Source of the DNA: Undaria pinnatifida
Lineage: Eukaryota; Sar; Phaeophyceae; Laminariales; Alariaceae
Reading direction: 5' to 3'
Assembly (NCBI GenBank): GCA_012845835.1
Contig: JABAKD010000028.1
Coordinates: 14,856,563-14,920,562, forward strand
DNA length: 64,000 nt
Shown here: positions 21,556-32,654 of the stretch, piece by piece
How the letters are laid out: every line of letters starts with the position of its first letter
Position numbering within the stretch: position 1 is the stretch's first letter
Translations under genes and position numbers: made by a program
Notes under the pieces: model-generated
What the model was told of the DNA's origin: nothing
What the model saw: only the letters and a program-made list of their open reading frames with translations
Databases searched by the model: none

Positions 21556-21724
21556 AATATAATACTCTAGCTGTGATATCGAAGGTTTCGTCGAAACTCA
21601 CCATGTGTGCGATACTCCGATCGCGCGATTGACGGGTTGTGTGTCCTCATTTAGGATATAGGTCGGCGACCCCCGTTGGAACTACAGTATAGCTATCAGG
21701 GTCAACAGGGTGACGATAGTCAAG
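21556..21724 (-). mobile_element. Core repeat, copy 4
   Basis: Plus-strand text reads TTGTAGAAATATAATACTCT, then TCGTCGAAACTCA, ACTCCGATCGCGCGATTGAC, GGATATAGGTCGGCGAC and TATCAGGGTCAACAGGGTGA. Its left end TTGTAGAAAT equals the left end of the inserted copy at 9473, which helps define the element terminus. Here the ATG of the outward frame has decayed to GTG. Confidence 0.7.
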
Positions 21725-21742
21725 GTATATATATATATATAT
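21724..21742. repeat. (TA)n microsatellite
   Basis: About nine TA units directly after the core repeat copy, where a retroposon tail or target site might lie. Confidence 0.8.
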
Positions 21743-22630
21743 ATTCTACTTGGTTTGGTTTTATTTGCGGTAAATGTGAAACCAGTGCCAAGCACGATTT
21801 TTTCAAAAACATCGGTCACAGGCATCTTCGCCAATAGTCGATTGCAAGGCGAACTTCGTCCTCCCTTGCATACTGAAACAAAACAAAAGTAACCAGCTTC
21901 CTTGGCCTCGTCGTTAATGCCCTATAGTATTCCCTCTCTTAAGTTGCGGCCTTGTGCTCTATAGCAGCAGTTGTGTCCTTAATACGTGGCAGGCTTTATC
22001 GCCTGCTTGAACGAACGGCTCCGCACCCCATCCTGTCAAAACGTATCTATCTGGCGGACGGCAAACAAGTAATCCCAGAGATGTTACCTCCAAGCATCCC
22101 TCGTGTGAGTGACCAATACAGAGCTCGAGGCACCCCTGAATAGCGAACGTCTGTCCCTCGCTCCATATTGCTGCGATGCTACTACACTGGCGTCGATGGG
22201 AGGTGCTGACGTTAAGGTTAGAAGATCGTTTTTTCTGCTCGCTACAACAAACCTGTGTTCTTTGAAGCGCGCTGGCGTTGAAGCTCATCGCAGTCCCTGT
22301 TGGAAAACAAACGAGGCGCTTTGCTCTAAAACTGTACCCAATAAATACATTATGATATGTTGGTGCTTGCACGAGAGCAGCCGAAGGCTCCCCTTAAGGC
22401 CAGGCTTTGAGCCGTCTTCGAATTACCTCGAGCTGAGGTCGACTTCTCGGGGCGCTGGTTCCTGGGTGTTCCTTTCCTCTCTCGACTGTCCTGACCCTGC
22501 CGCGGTCGGCGTCAGTCGTGGTCACGTCGTTTCTTTGCGGGGGCTGCTCTTCTTGCTTTTTGGGTCAAAGTGTCAAATCGTCTATTTTAGGTATAGATAC
22601 GATACAAAAGCATTCTGCCACGTGATCATG
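21743..22630. other. No confident gene
   Basis: Frames at 21959-22372 (minus) and 22109-22633 (plus) overlap each other and show no domain that I recognise. The plus-strand frame includes RLYRLLERTAPHPILSKRI in another phase, so a decayed retroelement is possible but unproven. Confidence 0.3.
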
Positions 22631-22960
22631 TAAACAACGCATGGTAGTGGTAGGTTTTGTCATTCACGAGTACGCGGTCGGGGGTTCAAATCCGGCAGGA
22701 GCGATTGCTTCATTTTTTTGTGTAATCATGTAAGACAACGTACAGAGTAGTATGGTCGGAAGGTGGCTTGGGTCCCTTTTGAGTACAAGCATACGGGTTC
22801 AATTCCCACCGGAGCGCTTCCGTCTTTTTTTGGGGGGGAAGAGGTTGTGACGAACGACGTGTGGTTGGAACTAAGCTTGCGTCCATTTTGAGTATGAGTA
22901 TGCGGTTGGAGGTTTAATTCCGGCCGGAGCGCTTCGGTTCGTTTTTTTGTGTGTACCGCT
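22631..22960 (+). repeat. Three tandem tRNA-like units, each ending in a poly-T run
   Basis: Each unit of about 105-110 bases begins with (A)ATCATGTAA..ACAACG or a relative. It then shows a B-box-like T arm: GGGGGTTCAAATCCGGC near 22680, ACGGGTTCAATTCCCACC near 22796 and GGAGGTTTAATTCCGGCC near 22909. Each then has GGAGCG and a run of at least seven T. B box plus T-run is the layout of RNA polymerase III units. The T-stem pairing is imperfect and I cannot draw a full cloverleaf. I read them as tRNA-derived SINE monomers or tRNA pseudogenes, not functional tRNA genes. Confidence 0.55.
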
Positions 22961-23725
22961 TTTTGCGTCTCTTTTTGTTACGCAGCAACTGTCGTGTCCG
23001 GTTCACAACATACATGGTACCTGGACCATAATATATACCAGGTATGTGTTATGTCGTACTACTGACGTACGCTGCTGTATATACGACGCATGAGTATATT
23101 TGTACGTGCCCGTCACACACGTATTTCTGCTGGTCCCGGTGCTGCTTCTCAGTGATGCTATCCTGCTGCTGTTGTTGGTGCGGCTGCAGTGCTACCTCTT
23201 GCTGCTTTCTGTGTTGTTCGTCATCGGGTACCGGATGGCGCAATTTGTTGCTGTGGTATATTTTACCTGATTAACAAAGAGATTTGTACTGTACCCCGTG
23301 GCGGTATTGCCGATTGTACAGCCTCGATTTGCCTAAACTCCTGTTCGAGTACTTGTAATACATATAATGCATCTTGAAGCATCACGGGCATGCGCGGAGC
23401 CAAGGCGGGCGGCAGCCCGTTGGGGCGAAGCCCCCCTGGTATATCAATTGGTGTAAATGACCGAGCAGCATCTGCAAAATAGATCAGATTGTATCACCTA
23501 GTCAGACGCATCGAGCATATGTGCATTTAAATGCCGATTGGGCAAAAGTACTGGTTAAACAATATACTCGTATTGGGAAAGAGTTTTGCGGTTGGTGTTT
23601 CTCGCCAAGTGCATGAAGAGAATCCTAGACCTGGGTGTCGCGATTCATGTTAATAACGACGGTGAGCATTGTTGAGCGGTGCGAGTAGGTAGACATGAAC
23701 AAGCATTCCACCATATCATTGGCGA
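22961..23725. other. No recognised feature
   Basis: Includes a CTG-rich patch near 23160-23215 and a GC-rich patch near 23395-23440 (GCGGGCGGCAGCCCGTTGGG). Short frames only. Confidence 0.4.
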
Positions 23726-23847
<122 letters not shown>

Positions 23848-24332
23848 GTCAAAAACCTTAAGTCCGTGGTCTCACAAAGGTGCTGGACCCCTAGGAAGAT
23901 CCGAAAACTCAATTGAAATCAAAATTTGTCCGGGAAATACTGCGCTTTCTCACCTAAAAACGCACGATACGAAGAAGGCGCACACCTGTCAAGTGAAACG
24001 GTCCAATGTGCAACCTGAATTCACATGACCCCGAGTATCCACTCAATTACATCATAGAAGTGTTCGCCCGTTCTCACAGCTAACCAACTTTAACTCGCGG
24101 CTACAAACTACAGCGGTTTGGCGCACGAGCCACACGGTAATCGTGAGTACAGACGAACTCGTCTGCTGTCTGGAGTGCTGTTAGAGTGACAACTCGTGGG
24201 CATGCAGTGAATGAGAGCAATCGAACCAAGGTATAAAACACTAACTTGCTATTATTTTTTCCCATTTGATCTGAGTCTGACGTGCGTAAGCGTGGTGAAG
24301 GGCAATATTAGCAAGTGTGTGTTATACCGGCC
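23848..24332. other. No recognised feature
   Basis: Unique-looking sequence between the microsatellite and the SINE-like pair. Confidence 0.4.
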
Positions 24333-24550
24333 TGGACCTGGCACATCGTAGACTGACTCCCGATTTCACTTTTATATGATTCTGGTGGAGGCATGAATTG
24401 CGTCAGCTGTGATATATGCGTGTACCACCTTGGGTTGTGTGTGTTTTTCCCTGTGGGGTATTGCTCAGCTCCAGAGTGATTGGAGCCTGTCCTGACCACG
24501 GACTTGATTATGCGAGTTAATGTGAGAACAACAACAACAACAACAACATA
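24333..24550 (+). mobile_element. SINE-like repeat, copy 1, with (AAC)n tail
   Basis: Runs from TGGACCTGGCACATCGTAGA through AGGCATGAATTGCGTCAGCT and TGGAGCCTGTCCTGACCACG to GAGTTAATGTGAGAAC, then (AAC)6. It shares its whole length with 24634-24888 and its 3' end with 9366-9396. Length, lack of coding sequence and simple-repeat tail fit a SINE. No tRNA, 7SL or 5S head is recognised, so the class is undecided. Confidence 0.7.
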
Positions 24551-24633
24551 TTATTCCTGGTAGCCTTTCTTGGGCGGCAAGCGGTATAATAGTCGATTTT
24601 TCACGCGCGAGTAGTGAGACGTATGCACCAGTA

Positions 24634-24888
24634 TGGACCTGGCACATCGTAGGCTGACTCCCGATTTCACTTTTTTTCATGTTTCCGACAGAGGCATGAA
24701 TTGCGTCAGCTGTGATATAGTCTATGCGTGTGCGCACGATATTATGCCTGGTACCACCTTTGGTTTGTGTTTTTCCCCTATTTAAAAATAGGGTATTCCT
24801 CAGCCCAAGAGTGACTGGAGCCTGTCCTGTGGCCACGGACCTAATTATGCGACCTAATGTGAGAACAACAAGAACAAAAACAACAATG
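24634..24888 (+). mobile_element. SINE-like repeat, copy 2, with degenerate (AAC)n tail
   Basis: Same order of blocks as copy 1 with small indels, including about 20 extra bases near 24733 (GCGCACGATATTATGCCTGG). The tail has decayed to AACAACAAGAACAAAAACAAC. The two copies are direct repeats about 300 bases apart. Confidence 0.7.
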
Positions 24889-25059
24889 AAAACGATTCCT
24901 ATTTTACCTTTACTGAGTCTTTCTTATCTCTTATATATTGCCAGGCACCACGGGCTCGTAGCAGCCCACCAGGTCGTTATTTTAGTGATTCGGCTTCTGT
25001 TGCGCGTGAGCTGGCCACGTAAGACCTGTCGCGCGAAGGGCCGCCGGAGGCGTATTTTT
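24889..25059. other. Short spacer, no recognised feature
   Basis: Sequence between the SINE-like repeat and the degenerate tandem repeat. Nothing recognised. Confidence 0.4.
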
Positions 25060-25365
25060 TCGATAAACGCCCGAATATACGCCTAAGACCATGCAGCAAC
25101 CAACTGCGTTTAAATGCCTCCCGAACCTCGAAAAGGCGTGTATCAAGATTCCTTGGGATGACGCCGCCGGAGGAACGCCGGAGGCGAAAAAAATTGCGAT
25201 ATACGTTAAAATATGGGCAATAACCAAGTAACGAACTTAAACGCGTCTCGAAACTCGAAACGACGGGTATCAGCGTGCCTCGGGATAAGAACAAATGCCA
25301 CATTTGCGCGAATATACCCCTGAAAATCAAGTAGCGAACTACGTTTAAGGCCACGGGGGGACCCA
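25060..25365 (+). repeat. Degenerate tandem repeat of about 115-130 bp, with a detached unit at 26020-26112
   Basis: Units share GCGAATATACNCCT, ACTGCGTTTAAATGCCTCC, CGAAACTCGAAA and CGTGTATCAG..TGCCTTGGGAT (consensus by eye). Starts are near 25068, 25195 and 25300, the last one partial. A related unit (AAACGCCTCCCAAACCTTGA, then TTTGCCTTGGGATG) lies at 26020-26112. Confidence 0.6.
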
Positions 25366-26977
25366 AGCGTTCCCTGGTCCCCGGTTTTCCGGTAACTCCA
25401 ATAATATCTAGTCTAGTCTTTTATAGGAACAGTAAAACACATGGCTAGGTGAACACGCTGCGTTTAGAGCTTCGGCTGGTTCGTGGAACACAGACCCGGA
25501 AACCCATGGCAAAAAAGGCTTAATCCACAGACGATGTGAGTCGCTTCAGATTGGTGCCCCTCTGGTTCTCAGCAGAGGTCCACACCTCGACTTCGAGGCA
25601 CTGCAATGGTCAAAATTTGTGGTACACCAAACGAGACAAAGAACGACCCCCAACAGAACGTATGCACTTCACTAGCGAGCAGCTACAGCTCCCCACAAAC
25701 AACCACGGCCCGCGAAATTGAGGGAGGCTCCTGGTGGGATGTATGACGACGTCGTGTGCGCCAGCCAGCAGTCGTTGGCAGCCAGAAGCTAGTCACGAGA
25801 TGTTTCGTGAATTCGAATCCGCGAGCATCAACACCAACAAACAGCTACCGAAAGCACGGAAATATTTCAATTCAGGCGCAGGATCTTAATACAATGGGTA
25901 CATCACCGATGAAAAAACCATTTCCACCAGAAGCTTGCTGCTCACCAGGCGGAGGATCAAACTACTTAATATCTATGCCCTGGGTTAGGTGGGTGAAATG
26001 CCTCCATACGAGCTCCTACTCAAAATATGCCGGTGCGATCCCCCGTGTGGCCTTAAACGCCTCCCAAACCTTGATAGGCGTGTGTCAGTTTGCCTTGGGA
26101 TGTCTTGAAGCAGAAACGACCTGATTGCACTTGCACTCCTCCTGAAGTCATGAGCACGCTGAACCCATGCCAATCGGTAAAAAAGAAGGATATCAATGCT
26201 ACATTCTTCACCATTCGCCATTGTCCATACATGGTCGGTGATCGGTGATGTTTCTAATGCCCACACTTTATCGTTTCCAACTTATCACTCGAGTAGCACA
26301 TCCACGGCTGCAAACCTGAGAATAGGCCAGTGTATGTCCAAAGACGCCACACCAGAAAGGCACGACTAAAAAGGGAACCCACCCCTCCCTCCGTAGACCT
26401 TTACATCTGCTGCACGCGGTATTTTTATGGCCGATGAAACCCGACATGCTAAGTCATCCGCTCTAAATCCTAACTTTCCGGTGCACGGCTTGTTTCGCCC
26501 TATTGTACATGAGTACAGTGAAACCGCAAAAAAATGCCTGAAAACGTAGCAGAAAGCGTCGTCAAAGGAAAAGATATAGACTACATGCCTGAAACAAAAA
26601 AAATGTCTATCTCCGCCTTTTGTGCTTCTTTGTAACACCAAATACCAGGTATTCTTTATATGGTAGTATTATCGCAAACTGCAAGAGTTGGACAAACACG
26701 AATCGACGACAGCAAATAGAAAAACAAAGAAACACCTACTACGGCGAATACAACAAAACGTGCCAAACCAAACATACGTACTATCATTACGGTTAATACG
26801 CCGAATACCAAACAAAACTTGTAATTCAAAAATGTTCGGCTACTACGGCGAATGGACGAAGAAGCCTAAAAAGAAAAAAAGCCTACGCGAATAGAAAAAA
26901 TTGCCTAGTGCCTAGCGCTTGGTGCCTACTCTTCGTTTCCGACTCTTATTCGAAGAGGAACACAGGCTCAAAAGTCT
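25366..26977. other. No confident gene
   Basis: Frames of 60-122 codons occur without domains. Apart from the detached repeat unit at 26020-26112 I see no structure. Lysine- and poly-A-rich frames at 26690-26900 look like composition effects. Confidence 0.35.
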
Positions 26978-27621
26978 TCATCTACTGGCCATTGGACAAA
27001 AAGTGCTTACAAAAAAAACTCGCCTTCGGCAATTTAGAAAACACAACAACAACAAAGAAAAAGCGCGCGCGGCCAAAACAAGACGCGATGTTTTTTTCCT
27101 GCATTCGCGACAAGAAGACCAACTGTTTTGCGGCCTTGTGCAACAAATACAATCGCCTGCGGCGAAACGTCTTGCGCGCCCAAGATCGCGTGTTGCGCTG
27201 CGCGCAACCAGCCTCGTGGTGGCTGTTGCGCAAAACGAGATTTTTACACAAATGTTGCACGCGCGCCAAAGCGCAACAACAGCTAAGGCATGCCCTGCAG
27301 CCCACTGATTCATCATCGTGTAATTATGCGACATATCAGCAAGATCCACAACCTTTTGCAAAACGATTTTGGACGCGGGGGACAGAGATGAGTTGATGGC
27401 ATCAACAATAGGGGCCTCAACAGCCGCCCTTGCAGACGAAATCGGATCCGCATTGGTGGTGTAGTCAGGCCAAACGTCGACCAACACACACTAGGCGATG
27501 ACCGTGAGATACGGAGGATCTTCGTCAACTCGCTATCGCGTCGCTGCAACGTCTGTTCTTCATTAAAAACTCGAATAAACTTTTTGACAAAGTTTCGAAC
27601 GTCGTGTTCGGGTCGTTGCAA
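26978..27621 (-). pseudogene. Possible decayed coding region, unknown family
   Basis: On the minus strand, 27621 to 27313 reads FVKKFIRVFNEEQTLQRRDS and ELTKILR. From 27487 a different frame gives ARAAVEAPIVDAINSSLSPA and KIVLQKVVDLADM. Amphipathic, charge-balanced composition suggests former coding sequence split by a frameshift near 27475. Neither piece starts with a convincing ATG, and a plus-strand frame of 162 codons overlaps. I recognise no family. Confidence 0.25.
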
Positions 27622-27644
27622 CTTTACAAACTAAAGTAAACACT

Positions 27645-29876
27645 ACAAGCCAGCTGATATCATCTCTCACGTCATCATCTTTCTAGCCATCCATGACGTA
27701 GCTTTCATTCATCCCCTCCGCCCCCCCCCCCTCCAATGCCCCCTCCTTCCTCACCACCCCCACCATCGCCGAGACCTAGCACCGCACGTTAAACAAGTCC
27801 CTACATAAATAGTAAATGCGCGGGATCGGAGCATCACACACAATGTCGCAAAGATGAGTTTCGACCAAACCCTTGATCTCACAGCTGAAGAGTATATTTT
27901 AATAGTTTATATGACCTAAACCTCTTGAAAAACCTCCCCCCCCGCCCCCCCCCCCCTTTCTTTCTCGCTCTCTCTTGCTCAAACGCCCCAGCAAATATAG
28001 ATATCCGCCAGAAGTAATGAACACTTCCACACCCTGGATACAACCGAATTATCTTGTTAGAGCCACCCATGCTGCTGCTGCAATTCCACCCCCCCCCTGC
28101 CCCCAACGCCCCCTCTGTTCCCACCACCCGCACAATATCGCCTAGAATTAGCACCACGCGTATAGCAAACCCTTACATCTTTGCGAATTAAAGCCCTCCC
28201 CCGCCCCCCCCTTCCCCACCCCCCACCTCCCCACCCCACCCCTACCCCCTCGAACGCTCCGCCCTCAACTCACTGGTTGTACGACTTACAGGACATGCAT
28301 GATAAACTGGTGCATTCTTTCCAAAACCGTCACATGTATCCCTTTAAAGGATGTATAGTTTGCACGCATAGATTGAGCTGCGCCTCCCCCCTCGTGCGTT
28401 CTTTCCAAAAACGTCATCTTTATCCCCTTGAAGGATTTATAGTTTTTACGTACAAATTGAGCTGCACCCCCCGCCCCCCCCGCCCCCCGTCCCCCCTTTT
28501 GATCAAAATCAGCCCCCCAGGTCCTTAAAAACTCCGCCCTCCCCTCACCGGTTATTCGATATACAGGAATCACTTAATGAACTGATGTATTTCCTTCCGC
28601 AGCTGTCAGATTTTGTCCCCCTCAGAAACGAGTTTTATAGTTTCCGCGCACAGACTGACTAACATCACTCTGTTGAGTCTGATAGCTACACTTTATTTAG
28701 TAGAAAGGGGAGTCGCCGACCTATTTTTTTAATGAGGACACACAACCCGTAACACGCGCGATCAGAGTATCACACACAGCTGTCAGCTTGCAAAGATGAG
28801 TTTAGACAAAATATTCGATCTCACAGCTGGGGTGTATTTTCATTTTTATAGTAAACCACTGAGAACAGCCGCAAAATCCTTTCGGCCGCGATGCTTGTAC
28901 GCGGGGCGCTTTGCTCCCATACCTCCGACCAGAGCTTGTAACCGGTTTACGTTGACGATAATTTCGATATTTGATCACCTTTTTCTGGTGACGATGCACA
29001 TGCGTGCAAACGAAACGGTGTGCGACAACATACCTGCCTGAGAGTAGTAAACACTGCCAGATCACCTCATGATCTTTCAAGCCATCCATACCGTAGCTCC
29101 AACCCCCCCCCCCCCCCCCACCCCCTCCCCTCCTCCCTTTTGTTTGAACGCCCCACCTAAACTCGAAATCGGCCAGAGTAATAAATATTTCCACTCAATT
29201 GATATCACGTCGTTATCTTTCTAGTCACCCATGACGTAGCGTTCATTCATTTCCCCCCCACTCACCAGCTCCAACGCCCCCTCCTTCCTCACCACCCGCA
29301 CCATCGCCTAGACCTAGCATCACGCGAATAGCAAACCCCTACATCCAAGATTTGGTAAAAAACCCGTTCTGCCCCCCTACCCCCCCCCCCCACACACTTC
29401 CCCCCCCCCCTCCCACCCCCTCGAACGCTCCGCGCTCTGCCCACTGGTTGTACGACTTACGGGATAGGATTTTATAGTTTCCACGCACAGATTAAGCTGC
29501 CCCGCCCGTCCTGCTCCCCCTAACTCCTCTTGATCAAACCCAGGCCCCAACGTCCTTGAAAACTTCGCCCTCCCCTCCACGGTTATTCGACTTACAGTAT
29601 TTATTTTATAAACTGATGCATTTTCTTCCACACACAGTTGTCACATTTTTTCCCCCTCAAAAAATGGTTTTATGGTTTGCGCGCACAGACTGACTAACAT
29701 CACCCTGTTGACCCTGATAGCTGCACTGTAGTTGCAAGGGGAGTTACCGACATATCTCCTTTACAAGGACACACAACCCGTAATACGCGCCATAGGAGTA
29801 TCACACAAAGCTTGCAAACTTTAAGATGAGTTTCGACGAAATCCTCGATCCCAGCTGGATTGTATTTTTATTAGTG
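27645..29876 (+). mobile_element. Head-to-tail array of the core-body element (three cores, two full bodies plus a partial one)
   Basis: Order on the plus strand: partial body (27645-27818), core 5 (27819-27905), body (27906-28596), core 6 (28597-28850), body (28851-29628), core 7 (29629-29871). Bodies share CCATGACGTAGC, CGCCCCCTCCTTCCTCACC, TGGTTGTACGACTTAC and CTCGAACGCTCCGC, with many C-runs of 7-14. Cores share GTTTCCGCGCACAGACTGAC and the MSFDEIF-type frame (ATG at 27854, 28796, 29826). The arrangement is the mirror image of 9473-10350. No enzyme is encoded. Confidence 0.75.
28597..28850 (+). repeat. Core repeat, copy 6 (longest core)
   Basis: Runs from CAGCTGTCAGATTTTGTCCC to GGGGTGTATTTTCATTTTTA. 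The outward frame starts ATG at 28796 and reads MSLDKIFDLTAGVYFHFY. It then continues open for a total of 81 codons into adjacent DNA, ending at 29041. The fused reading frame is probably fortuitous beyond the conserved part. Confidence 0.75.
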
Positions 29877-30156
29877 TAATATATTTCAAATTCACTATCA
29901 GATACTATTATTCACATAGGGTTGGTGTAGGATTAAGATCAGGGTAGGCCACACAATCTACAAATGCTGTGATTCCTGCTGTTGCACGCCGCACCTGGTT
30001 AGAAGTAAATAGTCTGCGTTACCCTAGAAATCTATTCTCCATTCATTCTACACGTGAATCCCGAACAATATCAACCTCGACCCTAAGCACGATATTTTAT
30101 ACATTCAACAGCGTAATCATCGAGTGGCGTCCTTGTCCATTTATTGTTCTGGCAGA
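29877..30156. other. Upstream region of the beta-helix gene
   Basis: Non-coding DNA between the core array and the first exon. No clear TATA box or initiator is recognised. The frame of exon 1 is open back to 30124 but only a GTG lies there; the first ATG is at 30157. Confidence 0.4.
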
Positions 30157-30637
30157 ATGACATTCAACGGACTGGCCATGACGGCTGCTTGGTTGGCTAC
30201 ATCTTTCATCGCAGGAGCAGAAGCATTACCATGTTTGGCAGGCACCGTTCTATTGGAAGTGACTACAGCAGCTGACGTGGAAACCCTCATGAGCGAGATC
30301 AATTGCACGGGGCACGGGGACTTCAACATCACCTGGAACGAAAACATCTTAGTAGAGCATACGATAAACGTGTCGAACGGAAAGAACGTTACAATTACGG
30401 GGGCGGGGTTTCCGACTCTTCGTTACGCTCTGGAGGACGACCACAATTCCAGCGCAATGGCGGCTGCTCGAAGCGTCACTGGAATATTTTCCGTGTCTCA
30501 AGGCTCTGTCCTCAGTCTGCACCAGTTAACGTTAACTGGAGGGAATGCAGAGATCGGAGGGGCTATCGCGGTGATGGCTTCGAGTTCCTTGCTTCTTTAT
30601 GGCTGCACATTCGAAAATAATCAAGCTTCACACGGAG
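30157..30637 (+). CDS. Pmp-like right-handed beta-helix protein, first exon
   Basis: The exon encodes 160 residues plus one base. It starts at ATG 30157 with a likely signal peptide (MTFNGLAMTAAWLATSF, cleavage expected after AEA at about residue 23). A region follows with several N-glycosylation sequons (NCT, NIT, NVS, NVT, NSS), consistent with a secreted or surface protein. Near residue 134 is GGAIAV and near 152 FENN. These are the paired GG-A-I and F-x-N motifs of Pmp-type beta-helix coils. The open frame ends at a consensus donor, GGAG|GTAAGG, leaving phase 1. Downstream small exons have the same phase and the same motif pair, so I join them as one gene. The gap to the next exon found is 22.5 kb, so exons may be missed or the downstream exons could belong to a neighbouring paralogue. 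The exact function is unknown; adhesion or cell-surface roles are usual for the family. Confidence 0.7.
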
Positions 30638-30638
30638 G

Positions 30639-31220
30639 TAAGGTATTGTCAGAAGAACACGGACAAACACATGTAGTTGCCAATGCGCCAACCAGCCTAG
30701 GAGGGAGCGTGAGAGCAGTGCGAGGACAATGAATAAATGGTATGAAGAAAGAAGACAAAGCATGTTTATTATATATATGGTTTACACACATGGTTTTTAT
30801 TACATGGTCATTGCAAACAACCCTAAGGATACGCGAAAAAAAGTGGGCTTCCGGGAAATTTCCGTAGAATGCCGTTCACTCAAAACTTTCTCCTTGTGGC
30901 TAGTGCTTTATAAAGAGTATTTTAGAACCGGCACCAAACGTGCAACACATGTCGGCAGCTGCTACAAACGTCACAGACCAACCCGATATTGTCAGAAGCT
31001 GCCAACGCGAAGAGTGTAGGCTTGAAAGCTCTGCCGTTCGCGTGCGTGATACGTCTTTCGCCGGTGCAGTGAACCTCAATGATACACATTATTATTGTTT
31101 TTTTCAACCATTTAACCCCATTGACGTCATTATTATATAACGTCGTTAGGGGGGGACGTCGATCGGTATTTTTTCGTATGGACAAGATACTGATGCCGCT
31201 GTTGGTGGGGTTGCTGTGAA
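30639..31220. other. Start of intron 1, no recognised feature
   Basis: The coding frame runs on past the donor for about 95 bases before a stop at 30730, without recognisable domain character. Nothing else seen. Confidence 0.4.
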
Positions 31221-31390
31221 TATATCTGTTGGTGCTAAATGAGTATTGCGATCTCCCTCTCTGCTGCTGCATGCTGCTGGCGTTGTTTCTGCTGCATGCC
31301 ACTATATCTGTTGGTGCTACATGAGTATCGCGATCTTCCTTTCTGCTGCTGCATGCTGCTTGCGGCGTTGTTTCTGCTGCATGCTACTGC
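31221..31390 (+). repeat. Tandem repeat, two units of 82 bp, CTG-rich
   Basis: Units start at 31221 and 31303 with TATATCTGTTGGTGCTA and contain CTGCTGCTGCATGCTGCT and GTTTCTGCTGCATGC. A third, degenerate part continues to about 31420. Confidence 0.75.
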
Positions 31391-32654
31391 CGTTGTTGTT
31401 GCGTGCTGCTGCTGATGCTCATGTGATGCTACGGACTTCTGCTGCTGGTGTAACGGCATACAACAGTCCTCGCTCAACTTTGTCCCGGTAGACGTGCATG
31501 TACCCGTTCGTGTAGCATGCGCGTTGCCTATGCTGCTTATAAGGCTGTTGTCTACTACTTCTACTGCTTTGCGCGGCGTTGTTGTTTATTGTTGGTCTGC
31601 GTCAAGCGAACATCGCACCAGGTAGAAGATATATACGGAGATAGTTGCATTTGTGACTATCGAATGGGGGAATGGCCGCTGACGTCCGAGACTCGGTGTA
31701 GTCGTAAAGGAAACGAGATGTGTAGTACCTCCGCACCTGGGGGTAGAGGGTCGGAACCCTAATCGAAGTGATCAATAATCCACGCACAATTGCGATGGAA
31801 AATAATACCACATGATACAACGGGTCAGAAGTATTGCAACAGGTCCATGCTCTCGTAGAAACTGAAGGAACGAAAGCGCAAGCGATCCGAAGATGGAAAA
31901 TCTCACAAGAAGGCTTAGCGGGGATGGGCCGTGTTTGAGGAGCCAGCCTTGCTGCAGAACAGCGGAAACGAGCAGCAAGACTCGAGGAGGAATCCGGCTG
32001 GAAGAAATAGAGAGTCACCGCGGATATGGTAGGGAGAGATGCCATACCGCCATCGTCGGGATTCTCCGGTGGTGGCAGAGGGAGCTTGGGGAGCAGCTTC
32101 ATTGGCGAGTTGCTTTCTGACGGGGTTCGCTATATGTGGGCCGGTCAGGTTTTCACTACAGCCATGTGACTAAGTCATCCAGTGGGGTTTTTATATAGCG
32201 CGGCATTTATTTCGTTTTTATTTGCCGTGCGCACACCACTTGGGAAGGTTGGTGGAAGGTTGGTTGTGGTGGCAGCAGATATCGGGTTGTCTGCATGTTC
32301 CTCGAGAAGCCGCACGGTCGCCAGCTGGGTGCACACTACCACGGGGGTGATTGGGTAGGGCTAAGTCGCGCAGCATGATCGCCGCGTGCTTCCTGCTACT
32401 GGTAACGGTGGTAGGGACGAAGGTGGGGTATCATTGGCTGTCTGCAGCAGTACCAATTAACGATGGTGTTTTGTCCATGCAAGAAGTTGAGCCGCATAGC
32501 CGCACGCACTCCATGATATGCAGCGACAACAGCAGCAGCGCGAGAGGTTATTCAGGGAGCAGATCGGTTCATTATTTCGCCAGCCGGAGCTTCGGCAACA
32601 TCGCGGGACGGGGGGGGGGCAGGTCTGTTCCAAGTGTTAATTTTTTTTTTTAGA
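31391..32654. other. No recognised feature
   Basis: Intronic DNA with short frames. The 166-codon minus-strand frame at 31602-32102 has no recognised domain. Confidence 0.35.

Noticed and set aside
22631..22960. Functional tRNA genes
   Set aside because: B-box-like arms are present, but T stems are imperfect and no anticodon arm or acceptor stem can be drawn with confidence.
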